The position numbers were made by a program, and so were the translations under genes. Of a DNA stretch of 64,000 nt, positions 41,323 to 50,339 are shown piece after piece. Position 1 is the first letter of the stretch, and each line of letters starts with the position of its first letter. Source of the DNA: Candidatus Dechloromonas phosphorivorans (GTDB lineage: Bacteria; Pseudomonadota; Gammaproteobacteria; Burkholderiales; Rhodocyclaceae); contig JADJMS010000014.1 of NCBI GenBank assembly GCA_016709495.1, forward strand, positions 3,630-67,629, written 5' to 3'. The notes under the pieces were generated by a model. The model worked only from the letters and a program-made list of their open reading frames with translations, did not search any database and had not been told where the DNA came from.

Positions 41323-41350
41323 AAAAGCCCCTGTATTCAGGGGCTTTTTT
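41323..41350. terminator. Bidirectional terminator-like hairpin before the integrase
   Basis: AAAAGCCCCTG pairs with CAGGGGCTTTT around TATT. It gives T tails on both strands. A second inverted repeat (CTTGGCGG / CCGCCAAG, 41357-41381) follows directly. It sits where core-type sequence changes to integrase-led accessory sequence, so it may mark the old insertion point. Confidence 0.8.
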
Positions 41351-41524
41351 CAGTATCTTGGCGGAGCAGGCGACCGCCAAGTAATAGTCCAAATAAATCC
41401 TCTGTTAGCTGATTTTATACTATTAAACAGTTACATACAAAGTATGGTGGTCCAATACGGTTCTGTAAAATCCAACAGAATCCGACTATAATTTGATAGT
41501 CAATTTGATAGTTGATCGGTCCTA

Positions 41525-42788
41525 ATGGCACGCCAACAACAACGTCTTTCAGCACTACAAGTTACTAAACTCACCAAGCCTGGATTATATGGCGATGGTG
41601 GTGGCTTGACGCTTCAAATAACCCCTTCAGGCGCAAAATCTTGGTTGTTCCGTTACATGGTATCCGGCAAGTCTTTCGGGATGGGCTTGGGGCCAACGCA
41701 TACTGTCAGTTTGGCTGAGGCGCGACAGAAAGCATTGGATGCACGGAAGTTGCTGATCGAGGGTATCAATCCTTTGTCCGCCAAGAAGAAAAACCAGATT
41801 GCCGCCGCCTTAGCCAATGCCAAGATGATGACCTTCGACCAGTGTGCCGAATCGTACATTTTGGCGCACAAGGCTAGCTGGAAAAATGCCAAGCACGTCG
41901 ACCAATGGACCAACACGCTCAACACCTACGCTAGTCCTGTATTTGGCCATTTGCCAGTGGCCGAGATCGACACTGGCCTGGTTGTGAAATGTCTATCGCC
42001 AATATGGGAGAGCAAGACTGAAACGGCAAGCCGCGTGAGAGGTCGTATTGAGTCGGTATTGGGCTGGGCCACTACTAGCGGGTATCGAACTGGCGAGAAT
42101 CCAGCCCGCTGGAAAGGTCACCTTGAGAACTTACTTGCAACCACCAGCAAGACCAGTAGAACGAAGAATCATCCGTCGCTACCGTGGCATAGCATCGCTG
42201 CGTTCGTGTTGGCTTTTGCGGGCGCGTGAAGGTGTATCCGCCAGAGCAGTCGAGTTCGCCATCCTGACAGCTTGTCGTTCGGGTGAGGTGCGTGGTGCTC
42301 GTTGGTCCGAGTTCGATATGGCTGGCAAACTCTGGACGATACCGGCCGAGCGCATGAAGGCCAAACGCGAACATCAGGTGCCGTTGAGTGATGCCGCCTT
42401 GGTCTTATTGGAGTCGATGACCAAAGACGACGATACTGATGTTGTATTCGCCGGCACGAAAGGCCAGCCCTTGTCGGATATGTCCTTGACCGCCGTGATC
42501 CGTCGCATGAACGGCGACGAGAAACCAGTTTGGATGGATGCCAATGGTGACACCATCACCGTTCATGGTTTCCGCAGCAGCTTCCGCATGTGGGCGGCTG
42601 AGACTACCAATTATCCGGTGGAGGTTGCCGAACACGCGCTGGCGCACCAGTTACCGGATGCCGTCGAGCGTGCTTATCAGCGTGGTTCGCAGTTTGCCAA
42701 GCGTGCTGCATTGATGGCTGAGTGGTCCACATATTGCGCCACGGTACCAACCGACGCAGTGATCAAGCCAATTCGTGGAGCGGCGTGA
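41525..42788 (+). CDS. P4-type tyrosine integrase (DUF4102 N-terminus; one frame break)
   Basis: ~420 aa when joined. It starts RLSALQVTKLTKPGLYGDGGGLTLQIT, the DUF4102/arm-binding domain, followed by a SAM-like core-binding region (FDQCAESYILAHKASWKN) and the catalytic domain with ILTACRSGEVRGARW (Arg I), HGFRSSFRMWA (His-Arg box, HxxR as HGFR) and a C-terminal tyrosine region ERAYQRGSQF. The frame breaks near 42212-42215: four T where three give FVLALRAREGVSAR. Such integrases insert islands at tRNA 3' ends; I find no tRNA next to it. The island's cargo limits are not clear. Confidence 0.88.
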
Positions 42789-42830
42789 TCGACCAGTGAA
42801 TCGAGTGTAATTGGCCGGCGGCAACGTGCC

Positions 42831-42988
42831 GATGCTGTTGAAAAACTCGGTTTTTTTGGTGGATTGTTGGTCACTCAGAAAATCGACATACACAATCGCT
42901 CTGTATTGAATGTTTCCATTTTCGGGAATATCAAACCGACCCCGAAAATTGGCCCAAAAAATCAGTTTTCGAGTTTTTCAACACAATC
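42831..42988. repeat. MITE-like element, copy 1 (158 bp, terminal inverted repeats)
   Basis: The left end GATGCTGTTGAAAAACTCG and the right end CGAGTTTTTCAACACAATC are near-perfect inverted repeats. The interior has no ORF. The same ends and the internal word CACAATCGCTCTGTATT recur in opposite orientation at 53474-53622. The remaining sequence up to 43274 shows nothing I recognise. Confidence 0.8.
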
Positions 42989-43274
42989 AACTAAGATGAG
43001 ACATTAGCTTTCAAGGCTAGTTGGCTCTACCGTGCCCGAAGGAGTCACTGGCAAGAAATAGAAGCCGCTAGTCGCCAGCAGATCACAAAAAATAAAGACT
43101 GGCTTTGGTGATCCGGAGCCAACTTTTACGCCTTAACTGCAAGCTTTACTAGACTTCCTGCGTTTCAGGCAAATTGAATACTGCTACTGTTCCTTTCGAT
43201 TAGAATCCGATCCGAGCCCGGCCAATAGTCGATTTCAGTGTTGAGCTTTCATAGTGGAGAGTAACGGAGGTGCA

Positions 43275-44357
43275 ATGAACCGGCACAAAAAACCAATAAG
43301 AGTTGCTATTGATGCTTTGGCAATGCTGCTCACTTTCATTGGACTCTGTTTATCGCCTGCGCAGGCTCTGGCCGAGCCGGGACAAAAATTGCGCATCGTT
43401 GGTGGTTTGGCCGCTGCCAGGCAATACATTCGCCTTGAAGAGCCTTTCTGGAGCAAGGAACTGCTGCGTTTGAGCCACGGCAAATTCAGTGCTGAAATTG
43501 TCCCTTTCGATCGCGCCGGCGTTCCCGGGCAAGACATGCTGCGTCTGATGCAACTCGGCGTCGTGCCCTTTGGGAACCTTACAGTTGAACCGGATTGCCT
43601 CGCAGGAACCCGAATTCAACGCGCCGGATCTGGCAGGTCTTAATCCCGATATGGCGACGCTAAAGAAAAATGTCGGCGCCTTTCGGCCTTATTTGGAAAA
43701 AACACTTCGCGAACGCTATGGCATCGAGTTGTTAACTTATCCACGTCTATCCGGCTCAGGTTGTGTTCTGCAAGAATCCGCTGGCGACCATGGCAGACCT
43801 TGCCGGTCGGCGTACACGAGTATCCAGTGCAACGGGTGCAGATTTCGTCGAGGCTTTTGGTGGCGTTCCCGTGCTGACCGGTTTTTCCGAAATCATGCCG
43901 AACATGGCGACTGGGAACATCGAATGCGCCATTACCGGAACCATGTCCGGAAACACGATTGGTCTGGTATGAAGTCACGACCCACCTGCATACGATGACC
44001 GTGACTTGGGGTTGTCGATCTTCGCCGCCAATTCCGCCGCCTGGAAAGGGATGCCACCTGAGCTCAAAGCGCTGTTACAGACCGAATTACCCAAGCTTGA
44101 GGCAGCGATCTGGAGCGAATCCGACCGTGAAACTGCCGAAGGCATCGCCTGCAACACGGGATCTGCCACCTGCACCGACGGGCGTCAGGGGAAAATGCAG
44201 TTGGTCCGCTCATCGCCTGCTGACGAACGCCAGCGCAAGGAAATATTTCTCTCCCGGGTGCTGACCCGCTGGGTGCAGCGGTGTGGCCCCTTCATGTGCC
44301 CAGATATGGACACAGACGATTGGTCCGGTGGTCGGTATCAAGGCACCGGCGCGCTAA
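43275..44357 (+). pseudogene. TRAP-type (DctP-like) periplasmic solute-binding protein, frame broken at least four times
   Basis: Starts MNRHKKPIRVAIDALAML with a signal peptide ending SPAQALAEPG; GGAGG precedes the ATG. Fragments in three frames join into a DctP-like protein: WSKELLRLSHGKFSAEIVPF, GTLQLNRIASQEPEFNAPDL, YPAQVVFCKNPLATMADLAG, GVPVLTGFSEIMPNMATGNI, LSIFAANSAAWKGMPPEL. Breaks lie near 43577, 43750, 43968, 44012 and ~44290. TRAP SBPs bind organic acids. No DctQ/DctM permease is nearby; the next gene is a sensor, so this may have fed a signalling receptor. Decay or errors are both possible. Confidence 0.75.
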
Positions 44358-45422
44358 ATGTTCATGCTGCTTCGCCAACGGGTTACTTGCCGGTTTTTGC
44401 GACTGTTTCACCTCTTCCTGTTTGCATTGATTGCTGCCGCTAGTGGGCTAATCCAGAGCGGCAAGAAAACGGCTCTGGTTGATAGTGAGCGGCAGGCGTA
44501 TCGTTTTGTAAGCGGCGCCGAAGTTGCACTGAATCGCAGCTTGCTGGGTGTCGATGTCATGTTGGCCGGCATGACTGACCTTCTCCATTTGCTAGCGCTG
44601 ACGCCGCCATCGACGAAGAGCGGATCAGCCGTTTGCTGCGCGGCGCGGTCAACCAGAACCAATTGGTGCGGCAGGTTTCTCTGCTCAATGAGCAAGAGCA
44701 GGTTCTGGCCAGCTCCGGGCGCAGCGGCAGGCATCAGGAGATCAGGCTCCCTGATGGTTTTTTTGCCGAAGTGTTGGCGCAAACCATGCCAGCCTTGCTG
44801 ATCAGCTCACCGATGGTGAATTTTGCCAATGCGGAAAAGGTGCTCTTTTTTGCGCGCCAGATGAACCTCGGCCCGGGACGTCCGGTACTTGCTGTGGCCG
44901 AAGTGCAGATTCCGCTGCTATCCACGATCATGGCGCAGGGGGTGGATATTGAGGGGCTGGCGGTGACGCTCGAACGGGCTGACGGTGAATTGCTGGTCAG
45001 CGTTCCGGCAAGCGACGTGCTTTCTGGTACGCGCATCACACCGCCGCTCAGTGTTGAAATGGCCAACGGTGTCGTCAACATTGCCCCCAGTCGTTTGGGC
45101 GGCGCCCCGGCCATCGTTGTCGCCCGGCCGGCCTTGTATCGCGGGCTGCTAATCGCCGCCAGCATTCCGCTCGATTCAGCCTTGGCCGACTGGCGGGTCG
45201 AGCGAATCGCATTGTCGCGGTCTCCTGCTGTTTGCCCTGATGATTCTGCTCGCCGGAGGCGGCACGATCTGGTATCTGGCGCGGCTGAGTCAGGCCCGTT
45301 CCCGAGCTGACCATGCCAAGACCACCCTCGACCAGGCACTCGACTCGATGGTCAGCGGTTTCGTTCTGCTTGACGCCCAGGATGGCCCAGTGGGAGCGAA
45401 GCTGAGATTTCGCGACATATAA
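44358..45422 (+). pseudogene. Truncated membrane sensor (N-terminal half only), frame broken
   Basis: The ATG overlaps the A after the DctP stop (TAAATG). Helix 1 is FLRLFHLFLFALIAAASGLIQ. A ~250-residue periplasmic sensing region follows (RLLRGAVNQNQLVRQVSLLN ... VLAVAEVQIPLLSTIMAQG ... APAIVVARPALYRGLLIAAS), then helix 2 (LLLFALMILLAGGGTIWYLA), a linker coiled coil and the first PAS-like residues TLDQALDSMVSGFVLLDAQD. There it stops: family homology ends near 45380 and no output domain follows. Frame breaks are near 44605 and 45222. The rest was probably removed when the Tn3-family element arrived. Confidence 0.7.
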
Positions 45423-45511
45423 GATACTACTAATAGACTCTGTCAATTATCTCCCCGGCGGGCTCCTGCATTTCTATAATTCGGCTTCCTTGATCCTTGC
45501 TAGGCCTTGCC

Positions 45512-48460
45512 GTGCCCCATTCATGGAACGATCCAGAAACTCAGGACTTGTGGAGCTTGTCCACCGACGAGTCCGCCTTGTTGCCAGGCATGACTGACAA
45601 AGGTCGGCTCGGTTTCGCAATCCAGCTCAAGTTCATGCAGTTGCACGGGCGGTTTCCCGAGCGACATGACGAAATCGATCCTAACGCAACGCAATGGCTG
45701 GCTGCGCAACTCGGCACAACGACAGAAGCGCTGTCTTCGTATGCGCTAAATGGCCGTCAAGGACAGCGGCACCAGCGGACTATTCGAGTATTTCTTGGCT
45801 ACCGTCCGGCTACTGGGGATGACTTGAAACAGCTCAATCATTGGCTATGCAGCGAGGCACTCCCGTTCGATCCGCAAGCCCGCCACGGCCGAGACCTTGC
45901 GCTGGACTGGTGTCGTATTCATCACTTGGAGCCGCCCGCGAGCGATGAACTCAACCGCACCATCCGTTCGGCAGTACGTAGTTATGAGGCTCAGCAACAA
46001 GCGGTCATTGACTCGCGCTTGAGCACAAGCAGCAAAGCCGCGATCAACCGATTACTGGGCGAAGACGATACCGATCCCGACGAAGCTGACAACGAAAACG
46101 CCAAGAGCATCTCCTTCAGCAGCCTCAAGACCGATCCAGGCAAAGCCAGTCTGGACAGCCTGCTGGTCGCCATTGCCAAACTCAAATGTATCGACGAGAT
46201 TGGTTTGGCGCCGGAGGTTTTTACTGATGTTCCCGCCAAATTCATAGACCAGTTCCGGCAACGCTGCTCGACTGAATCCATCCGAGAACTACGGCGTCAC
46301 CCCGTTGCAATCCGCTACAGCATGGTGGCCATGTTTTGCTGGCGGCGCCAGCAACAGCTCACCGATTCGCTGATCGACTTGCTCTTGCAAGTGATTCACA
46401 ACCTGGGCACCCGTGCAGAGAAGAAGATCGACAAGAAACAGTTCGTCGCCTTCAAGAAAATTCGCGGCAAGGCCCGTCTCCTGTTCAAGCTGGCCGAGGC
46501 CACCGTCGATCAGCCGGAGGGAATCATCAAAGAGGTCGTCTATCCGGTGGTGTCCAAGAAAACCTTGGAAGAACTGGTCGCCGAATTCAAGACTATGGGC
46601 TTTGACTTCGAACGGGAAGTACAGGAGTCCATGCGGTCCTCTTATGGCCATCACTACCGGAGCATGCTGATGCCGGTGCTGGATGCGCTGATCTTTCAGT
46701 CCAACAACACCGTCCATCGCCCGGTCATTGAAGCCCTGGCTGTCCTCAAGGCCAACCGGGATAGCCGACAGCAGTATTACAACGCCGCCGACGTGCCGCT
46801 CGAAGGCATTGTGTCGACGAAATTGCGCGATGTCGTGGTGGAACAGGACAAAAACGGCAAAGACCGGGTCAATCGCATCAACTATGAAATCTGTGTCCTG
46901 CGTGCCTTGCGGAAACGCCTGGGCACCAAGGAAATCTGGGTCGATGGTGCGGATCGCTATCGCAATCCAGAACAGGATCTGCCGGCCGATTTTGCCGATA
47001 TGCGCGACAGCTATTATGCGATGCTGGACGTGCCCAAGGACGTAGCGGTCTTCATTGAGCAGATCCAGTCCACCCTGCGGCAAGGCCTGAAAACACTGAA
47101 CGACGGCCTTCCGGACAACCCGAAGGTGCGCCTGCGGCAACAAGGCAAGAACTTGATCCACCTCTCGCCGCTGGAGGCGCAGACGGAGCCTCCCAATACC
47201 GCCGCGCTCAAGCGCGAGATCGGCCAACGCTGGTCAGACGTCGAGCTGATCGACATCGTCAAGGAAGTCGACTTGCGGGTCAACTTCACCGCCGCGTTCC
47301 GTACCACCGCCAGCCGCGAAGCGCTCGACCCAGCCCTATTGCAGCGCCGCCTGCTGCTCTGCCTGTTTGGCATCGGCACCAATGTGGGCTTAAAACGGGT
47401 GGCCAGCCAACAACCGAGCGTCAACTTCGAGGAATTACGCTACGTCAAACGCCGCTTCGTGCAGAAAGAGGCGTTACGTGCCGCAATCGGCGAAGTCGTC
47501 AATGGGATCTTCCAGATCCGTAACCCGGCAATCTGGGGCAGCGCAACCACCGCCTGCGCGGCTGATTCCAAAAAGTTCGGCGCTTACGATCAGAATCTGA
47601 TGACCGAATGGCACGCGCGCTATGGTGGGCGCGGTGTCATGATCTACTGGCACGTCGACACCAATTCGACCTGCATTTACTCACAATTGCGCCGTTGCTC
47701 GTCGTCGGAAGTAGCCGCCATGATGGAAGGCGTGCTGCGCCATTGCACGGACATGGAGATTGAGCGCCAGTACGTCGATAGCCACGGGCAAAGCGAAGTC
47801 GCCTTTGCCTTCAGCTACATCCTGGGCTTCGACCTGCTGCCTCGACTCAAAGCGATCGCCCGACAAAAGCTCAGTCTGGCGGCAAGTACGGATGCCGCAC
47901 AATACCCCAACCTTGAACCGATCCTGACGCGGTCCATCAATTGGGAGCTGATTCGGCAGCAGTACGACGAAATCATCAAGTACACCACCGCGCTGAAGCT
48001 GGGTACGGCCGAACCGGAAGCCATCCTGCGGCGCTTTACCCGTGCGGGTGCGGCGCATCCGACCTATAAGGCACTGACGGAATTGGGCAAGGCGATCAAG
48101 ACCATTTTCTTGTGCCGTTACTTGCACGAAGAGTCGCTGCGGCGCGAAATCCACGAGGGGCTCAATGTGGTCGAAAACTGGAACAGCGCCAACAACTTTA
48201 TCTTCTACGGCGAGCGCGGCGAGTTCGCCACCAATCGTGTGGCCGATCAGGAGCTGGCGGTTTTGTCGCTCCATTTGCTGCAAGTCTGTCTGGTGTACGT
48301 CAATACGCTGTTCATTCAGGAAGTGCTGACGGAACCGGCGTGGCGTGATCGCATGACGGTTGATGATTGGCGCGGACTCACGCCGCTGATCTATCACCAC
48401 GTGAATCCGTACGGCCGCATTGAGCTGGACATGGGGCGACGCCTTTTGCTTGCCGCCTGA
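45512..48460 (+). CDS. tnpA: Tn3-family transposase TnpA
   Basis: ~982 aa, intact. The N-terminus is a DUF4158-type DNA-binding region (KGRLGFAIQLKFMQLHGRFP), and the C-terminal half is the Tn3 DDE domain. The catalytic residues appear in AADSKKFGAYDQNLM (first Asp), YVDSHGQSEVAFAFSYILGF (second Asp) and EIHEGLNVVENWNSANNF (Glu). The GTG at 45512 gives the natural N-terminus MPHSWNDPETQD; an in-frame TTG lies at 45497. No resolvase is adjacent. The 89-bp gap on the left contains GGGAGCGAAGC...TATAAG (45389-45422), which resembles a Tn3-type inverted repeat, but I could not find its mate. Confidence 0.93.
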   Translation: MPHSWNDPETQDLWSLSTDESALLPGMTDKGRLGFAIQLKFMQLHGRFPERHDEIDPNATQWLAAQLGTTTEALSSYALNGRQGQRHQRTIRVFLGYRPATGDDLKQLNHWLCSEALPFDPQARHGRDLALDWCRIHHLEPPASDELNRTIRSAVRSYEAQQQAVIDSRLSTSSKAAINRLLGEDDTDPDEADNENAKSISFSSLKTDPGKASLDSLLVAIAKLKCIDEIGLAPEVFTDVPAKFIDQFRQRCSTESIRELRRHPVAIRYSMVAMFCWRRQQQLTDSLIDLLLQVIHNLGTRAEKKIDKKQFVAFKKIRGKARLLFKLAEATVDQPEGIIKEVVYPVVSKKTLEELVAEFKTMGFDFEREVQESMRSSYGHHYRSMLMPVLDALIFQSNNTVHRPVIEALAVLKANRDSRQQYYNAADVPLEGIVSTKLRDVVVEQDKNGKDRVNRINYEICVLRALRKRLGTKEIWVDGADRYRNPEQDLPADFADMRDSYYAMLDVPKDVAVFIEQIQSTLRQGLKTLNDGLPDNPKVRLRQQGKNLIHLSPLEAQTEPPNTAALKREIGQRWSDVELIDIVKEVDLRVNFTAAFRTTASREALDPALLQRRLLLCLFGIGTNVGLKRVASQQPSVNFEELRYVKRRFVQKEALRAAIGEVVNGIFQIRNPAIWGSATTACAADSKKFGAYDQNLMTEWHARYGGRGVMIYWHVDTNSTCIYSQLRRCSSSEVAAMMEGVLRHCTDMEIERQYVDSHGQSEVAFAFSYILGFDLLPRLKAIARQKLSLAASTDAAQYPNLEPILTRSINWELIRQQYDEIIKYTTALKLGTAEPEAILRRFTRAGAAHPTYKALTELGKAIKTIFLCRYLHEESLRREIHEGLNVVENWNSANNFIFYGERGEFATNRVADQELAVLSLHLLQVCLVYVNTLFIQEVLTEPAWRDRMTVDDWRGLTPLIYHHVNPYGRIELDMGRRLLLAA

Positions 48461-48467
48461 TGGCGCC

Positions 48468-49325
48468 TCAGTTTTGCTTGGCAATGACCCGGCGATGAAG
48501 GTGATCAATGCGCTGAGCCATGGGCTCAAAAATGCGATTCAGTATCCCGCAGGCTTCCTCGGGCATATTGGCCGCCAGAAAATCACCAGACAAGCCGGCC
48601 AGTTGCACCGTCCATTCCTGATGCTGACCTTCCAGTATTTCCATTTCCACCCACATGTCTTGCGGCCCGCGCGCATCGAGAACCGTTTGAAGCCCGCGCT
48701 CAAGCGCTGCACCCTTCGTGAGCAGTTGGGCGACCGGTGCTTTGAGCGACACGGGCAGCTCTGGCAAGTGACCGTAGGCGGTTGTTGCCTTCTTGCTTTC
48801 GGCTTCTGCCGCTTCCTCCATCAGCATGCCGTAGCGGTACAGGCCAGGGTACTCGCGGCAGAGAAACGCGAGCGTTTCATCGGAGGTTGTGCTCCATAGC
48901 CGTTGCAGGTCCAGGACATGCCCGACCATGTGTTCCAGCAAGGCCGCGCCACCCATGCCCTGCGCTTCCAGCTGACGCACCCGCAGATCGATCGCGGCAG
49001 CGAGGCGGTGTTCGTCGTTGATCGTCCGTCCGCCGGGAACCTTGACTTTACCGGCGGCAATACCCGACGCGAGCGTCTCCAGGATTTTGGCGAAGCGGTA
49101 GAAACCCGTAAATTCAGCACACAAAGTGTCCATCTCCGGACCCGGCGCCGTCACCATCAGATGGTGGAAATCTGGCATGTGCTCGGCCATGGCGCGGAGA
49201 ATCTCGACTTCGAGCAGCCCCCGTGCTTCAAGCTGTTTGATCTTGGCGTCGATGCGGCTGGCTACGCGCCGATGTGCTTCTGTTTCGGGCATAGAGAGAC
49301 GCGCTCTGCGTCTTGCTTCTCCCAT
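48468..49325 (-). CDS. Two-repeat helical protein of unknown function, convergent with TnpA
   Basis: ~285 aa, intact. It contains two clear copies of a ~75-residue unit: residues ~18-90 (RVASRIDAKIKQLEARGLLE ... LCAEFTGFYRF) and ~108-180 (RLAAAIDLRVRQLEAQGMGG ... LCREYPGLYRY). Shared positions include AxID.(K/R)(I/V).QLEA.G, H(M/V).D(F/L)..L and LC.E(F/Y).G(F/L)YR(F/Y). A helical C-terminus follows. There is no signal peptide or membrane helix. The gene begins one base after the HU stop (TGAcATG read on the - strand) and ends 7 bp from the tnpA stop. I do not recognise the family; a role in transposition or element maintenance is inferred from position only. Confidence 0.75.
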   Translation of the reverse strand: MGEARRRARLSMPETEAHRRVASRIDAKIKQLEARGLLEVEILRAMAEHMPDFHHLMVTAPGPEMDTLCAEFTGFYRFAKILETLASGIAAGKVKVPGGRTINDEHRLAAAIDLRVRQLEAQGMGGAALLEHMVGHVLDLQRLWSTTSDETLAFLCREYPGLYRYGMLMEEAAEAESKKATTAYGHLPELPVSLKAPVAQLLTKGAALERGLQTVLDARGPQDMWVEMEILEGQHQEWTVQLAGLSGDFLAANMPEEACGILNRIFEPMAQRIDHLHRRVIAKQN

Positions 49326-49326
49326 G

Positions 49327-49606
49327 TCACTCGCCTGCAATAGCCTCGGCCAGGGCTTTGCCTGGCTTGAATTTAACGACCTTCTTGGCGGCGATTTTCA
49401 GGGGCAGCGCCCGTGGCTGGGTTTCGACCTTCACGGGCCGCGCGTTCGATGACCTCGAACGCACCGAAACCAATCAGTTGCACGGACTCGTTTTTGACCA
49501 GAGTTTCCTTGACGGTTTCAATGAAACCATCGAGCAGCGCAGCGGTGGCCGCTTTGGTTTGGCCTGTCTTGGCGGCCACGGCATCAATCAATTCGGTTTT
49601 GTTCAT
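49327..49606 (-). CDS. HU-family DNA-binding protein (one frame break)
   Basis: 92 aa when joined. MNKTELIDAVAAKTGQTKAA opens the helical dimer half; VQLIGFGAFEVIERAAREGR and NPATG form the DNA-binding arm, and the end reads ALKIAAKKVVKFKPGKALAE. The frame breaks near 49398-49401: four C where three restore ATGAALKIAAKK. It is co-directional and coupled with the two-repeat protein gene. HU homologues bend DNA and assist recombinases; its location beside a Tn3-family transposase is suggestive but could also be the chromosomal hupB locus hit by the element. Confidence 0.88.
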
Positions 49607-49952
49607 GTCAATTCCTCTGGGTCTGGGTTGTTTCAACGCCGGCGTCGAAAGTGAATCGACTATTGTGCATCAAGGGATCGCCCACAGCCAGCTTGGACTA
49701 GCGGGCTAGCTTTTCTTCATTCTGGCGCTCGCTCGCGGCCAAATCGCACTGAGTTGGCCGGAATCGCCCCTGAGCCGTTGACGAAATATGAAAACTGCCA
49801 TTCACCGCAAGGGCGAAAGAACGGAAGCTGCTGTTCGTGATGCAAAGTAAATATTCCAACATGAACGGCTGCTGTGCATTCTTCAACGGCCGTTCGGGCT
49901 TAGAATGCCAATGGGAACTGCCGGCCAAGAAGAGTCAGTCGCGGTTTTTCTC

Positions 49953-50032
49953 CATTGCGGTCATTCATTTTCATTCTCGCTCTGAAGCGGTCATTGACCC
50001 GAGGGGACTCCGATTTAATAACTGGCCGACAG
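49953..50032 (+). repeat. Dispersed composite repeat, copy A
   Basis: Contains CATTGCGGTCATTCATTTTC, GCTCTGAAGCGGTCATTGAC and GGACTCCGATTTAATAACTGGCCGACAG. It aligns over ~80 bp with the reverse complement of 61591-61682. The surrounding 49607-50339 gap has no credible gene; it holds this and copy B, plus shorter echoes around 49880-49930. Confidence 0.7.
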
Positions 50033-50111
50033 CTACGCAGCGATAAGAGACATCCTGTTCCGAACACAGACTGATTTTTTCGGGCCACAACCCACAACTC
50101 GGCATTTTCCT

Positions 50112-50202
50112 CCAATACGGCCATTCATTATTAGACTTCGCTCGGAAGCTGTCATTGGCCGAGGGTACTCAGATTCTCAGCTTGTCAGGCCGGTTTGCAA
50201 CA
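50112..50202 (+). repeat. Dispersed composite repeat, copy B
   Basis: Reads TCCAATACGGCCATTCATTA, then GCTCGGAAGCTGTCATTGGC, then TCAGCTTGTCAGGCCGGTTT. The blocks and their order match copies A and C, including the closing CAGGCCGG..TTTGCAA. Confidence 0.7.
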
Positions 50203-50339
50203 AAAGCATCTTGCCAGTTCAGCCGAACTTCAAGGAAGCGTAGAAAATATCAGTCACACTGTTTCGAGAAATGTGTCATTGTTGAACTATAAGAGTTATT
50301 CTTTACGCTGACTGACATCTCCAAGGTTGTTTCCATCAA

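Noticed and set aside
41351..41400. A possible tRNA fragment next to the integrase
   Set aside because: No cloverleaf or T-arm sequence can be formed; only an 8-bp inverted repeat is present.
49837..50046. Short frames in the gap between HU and the PAS-GGDEF-EAL gene
   Set aside because: They coincide with copy A of the dispersed repeat and lack start signals.
45389..50200. A matching right-hand inverted repeat for the Tn3-family element
   Set aside because: The only resemblance found (nine bases, TCTCAGCTT, near 50174) falls inside dispersed repeat B and is too short to support a boundary.
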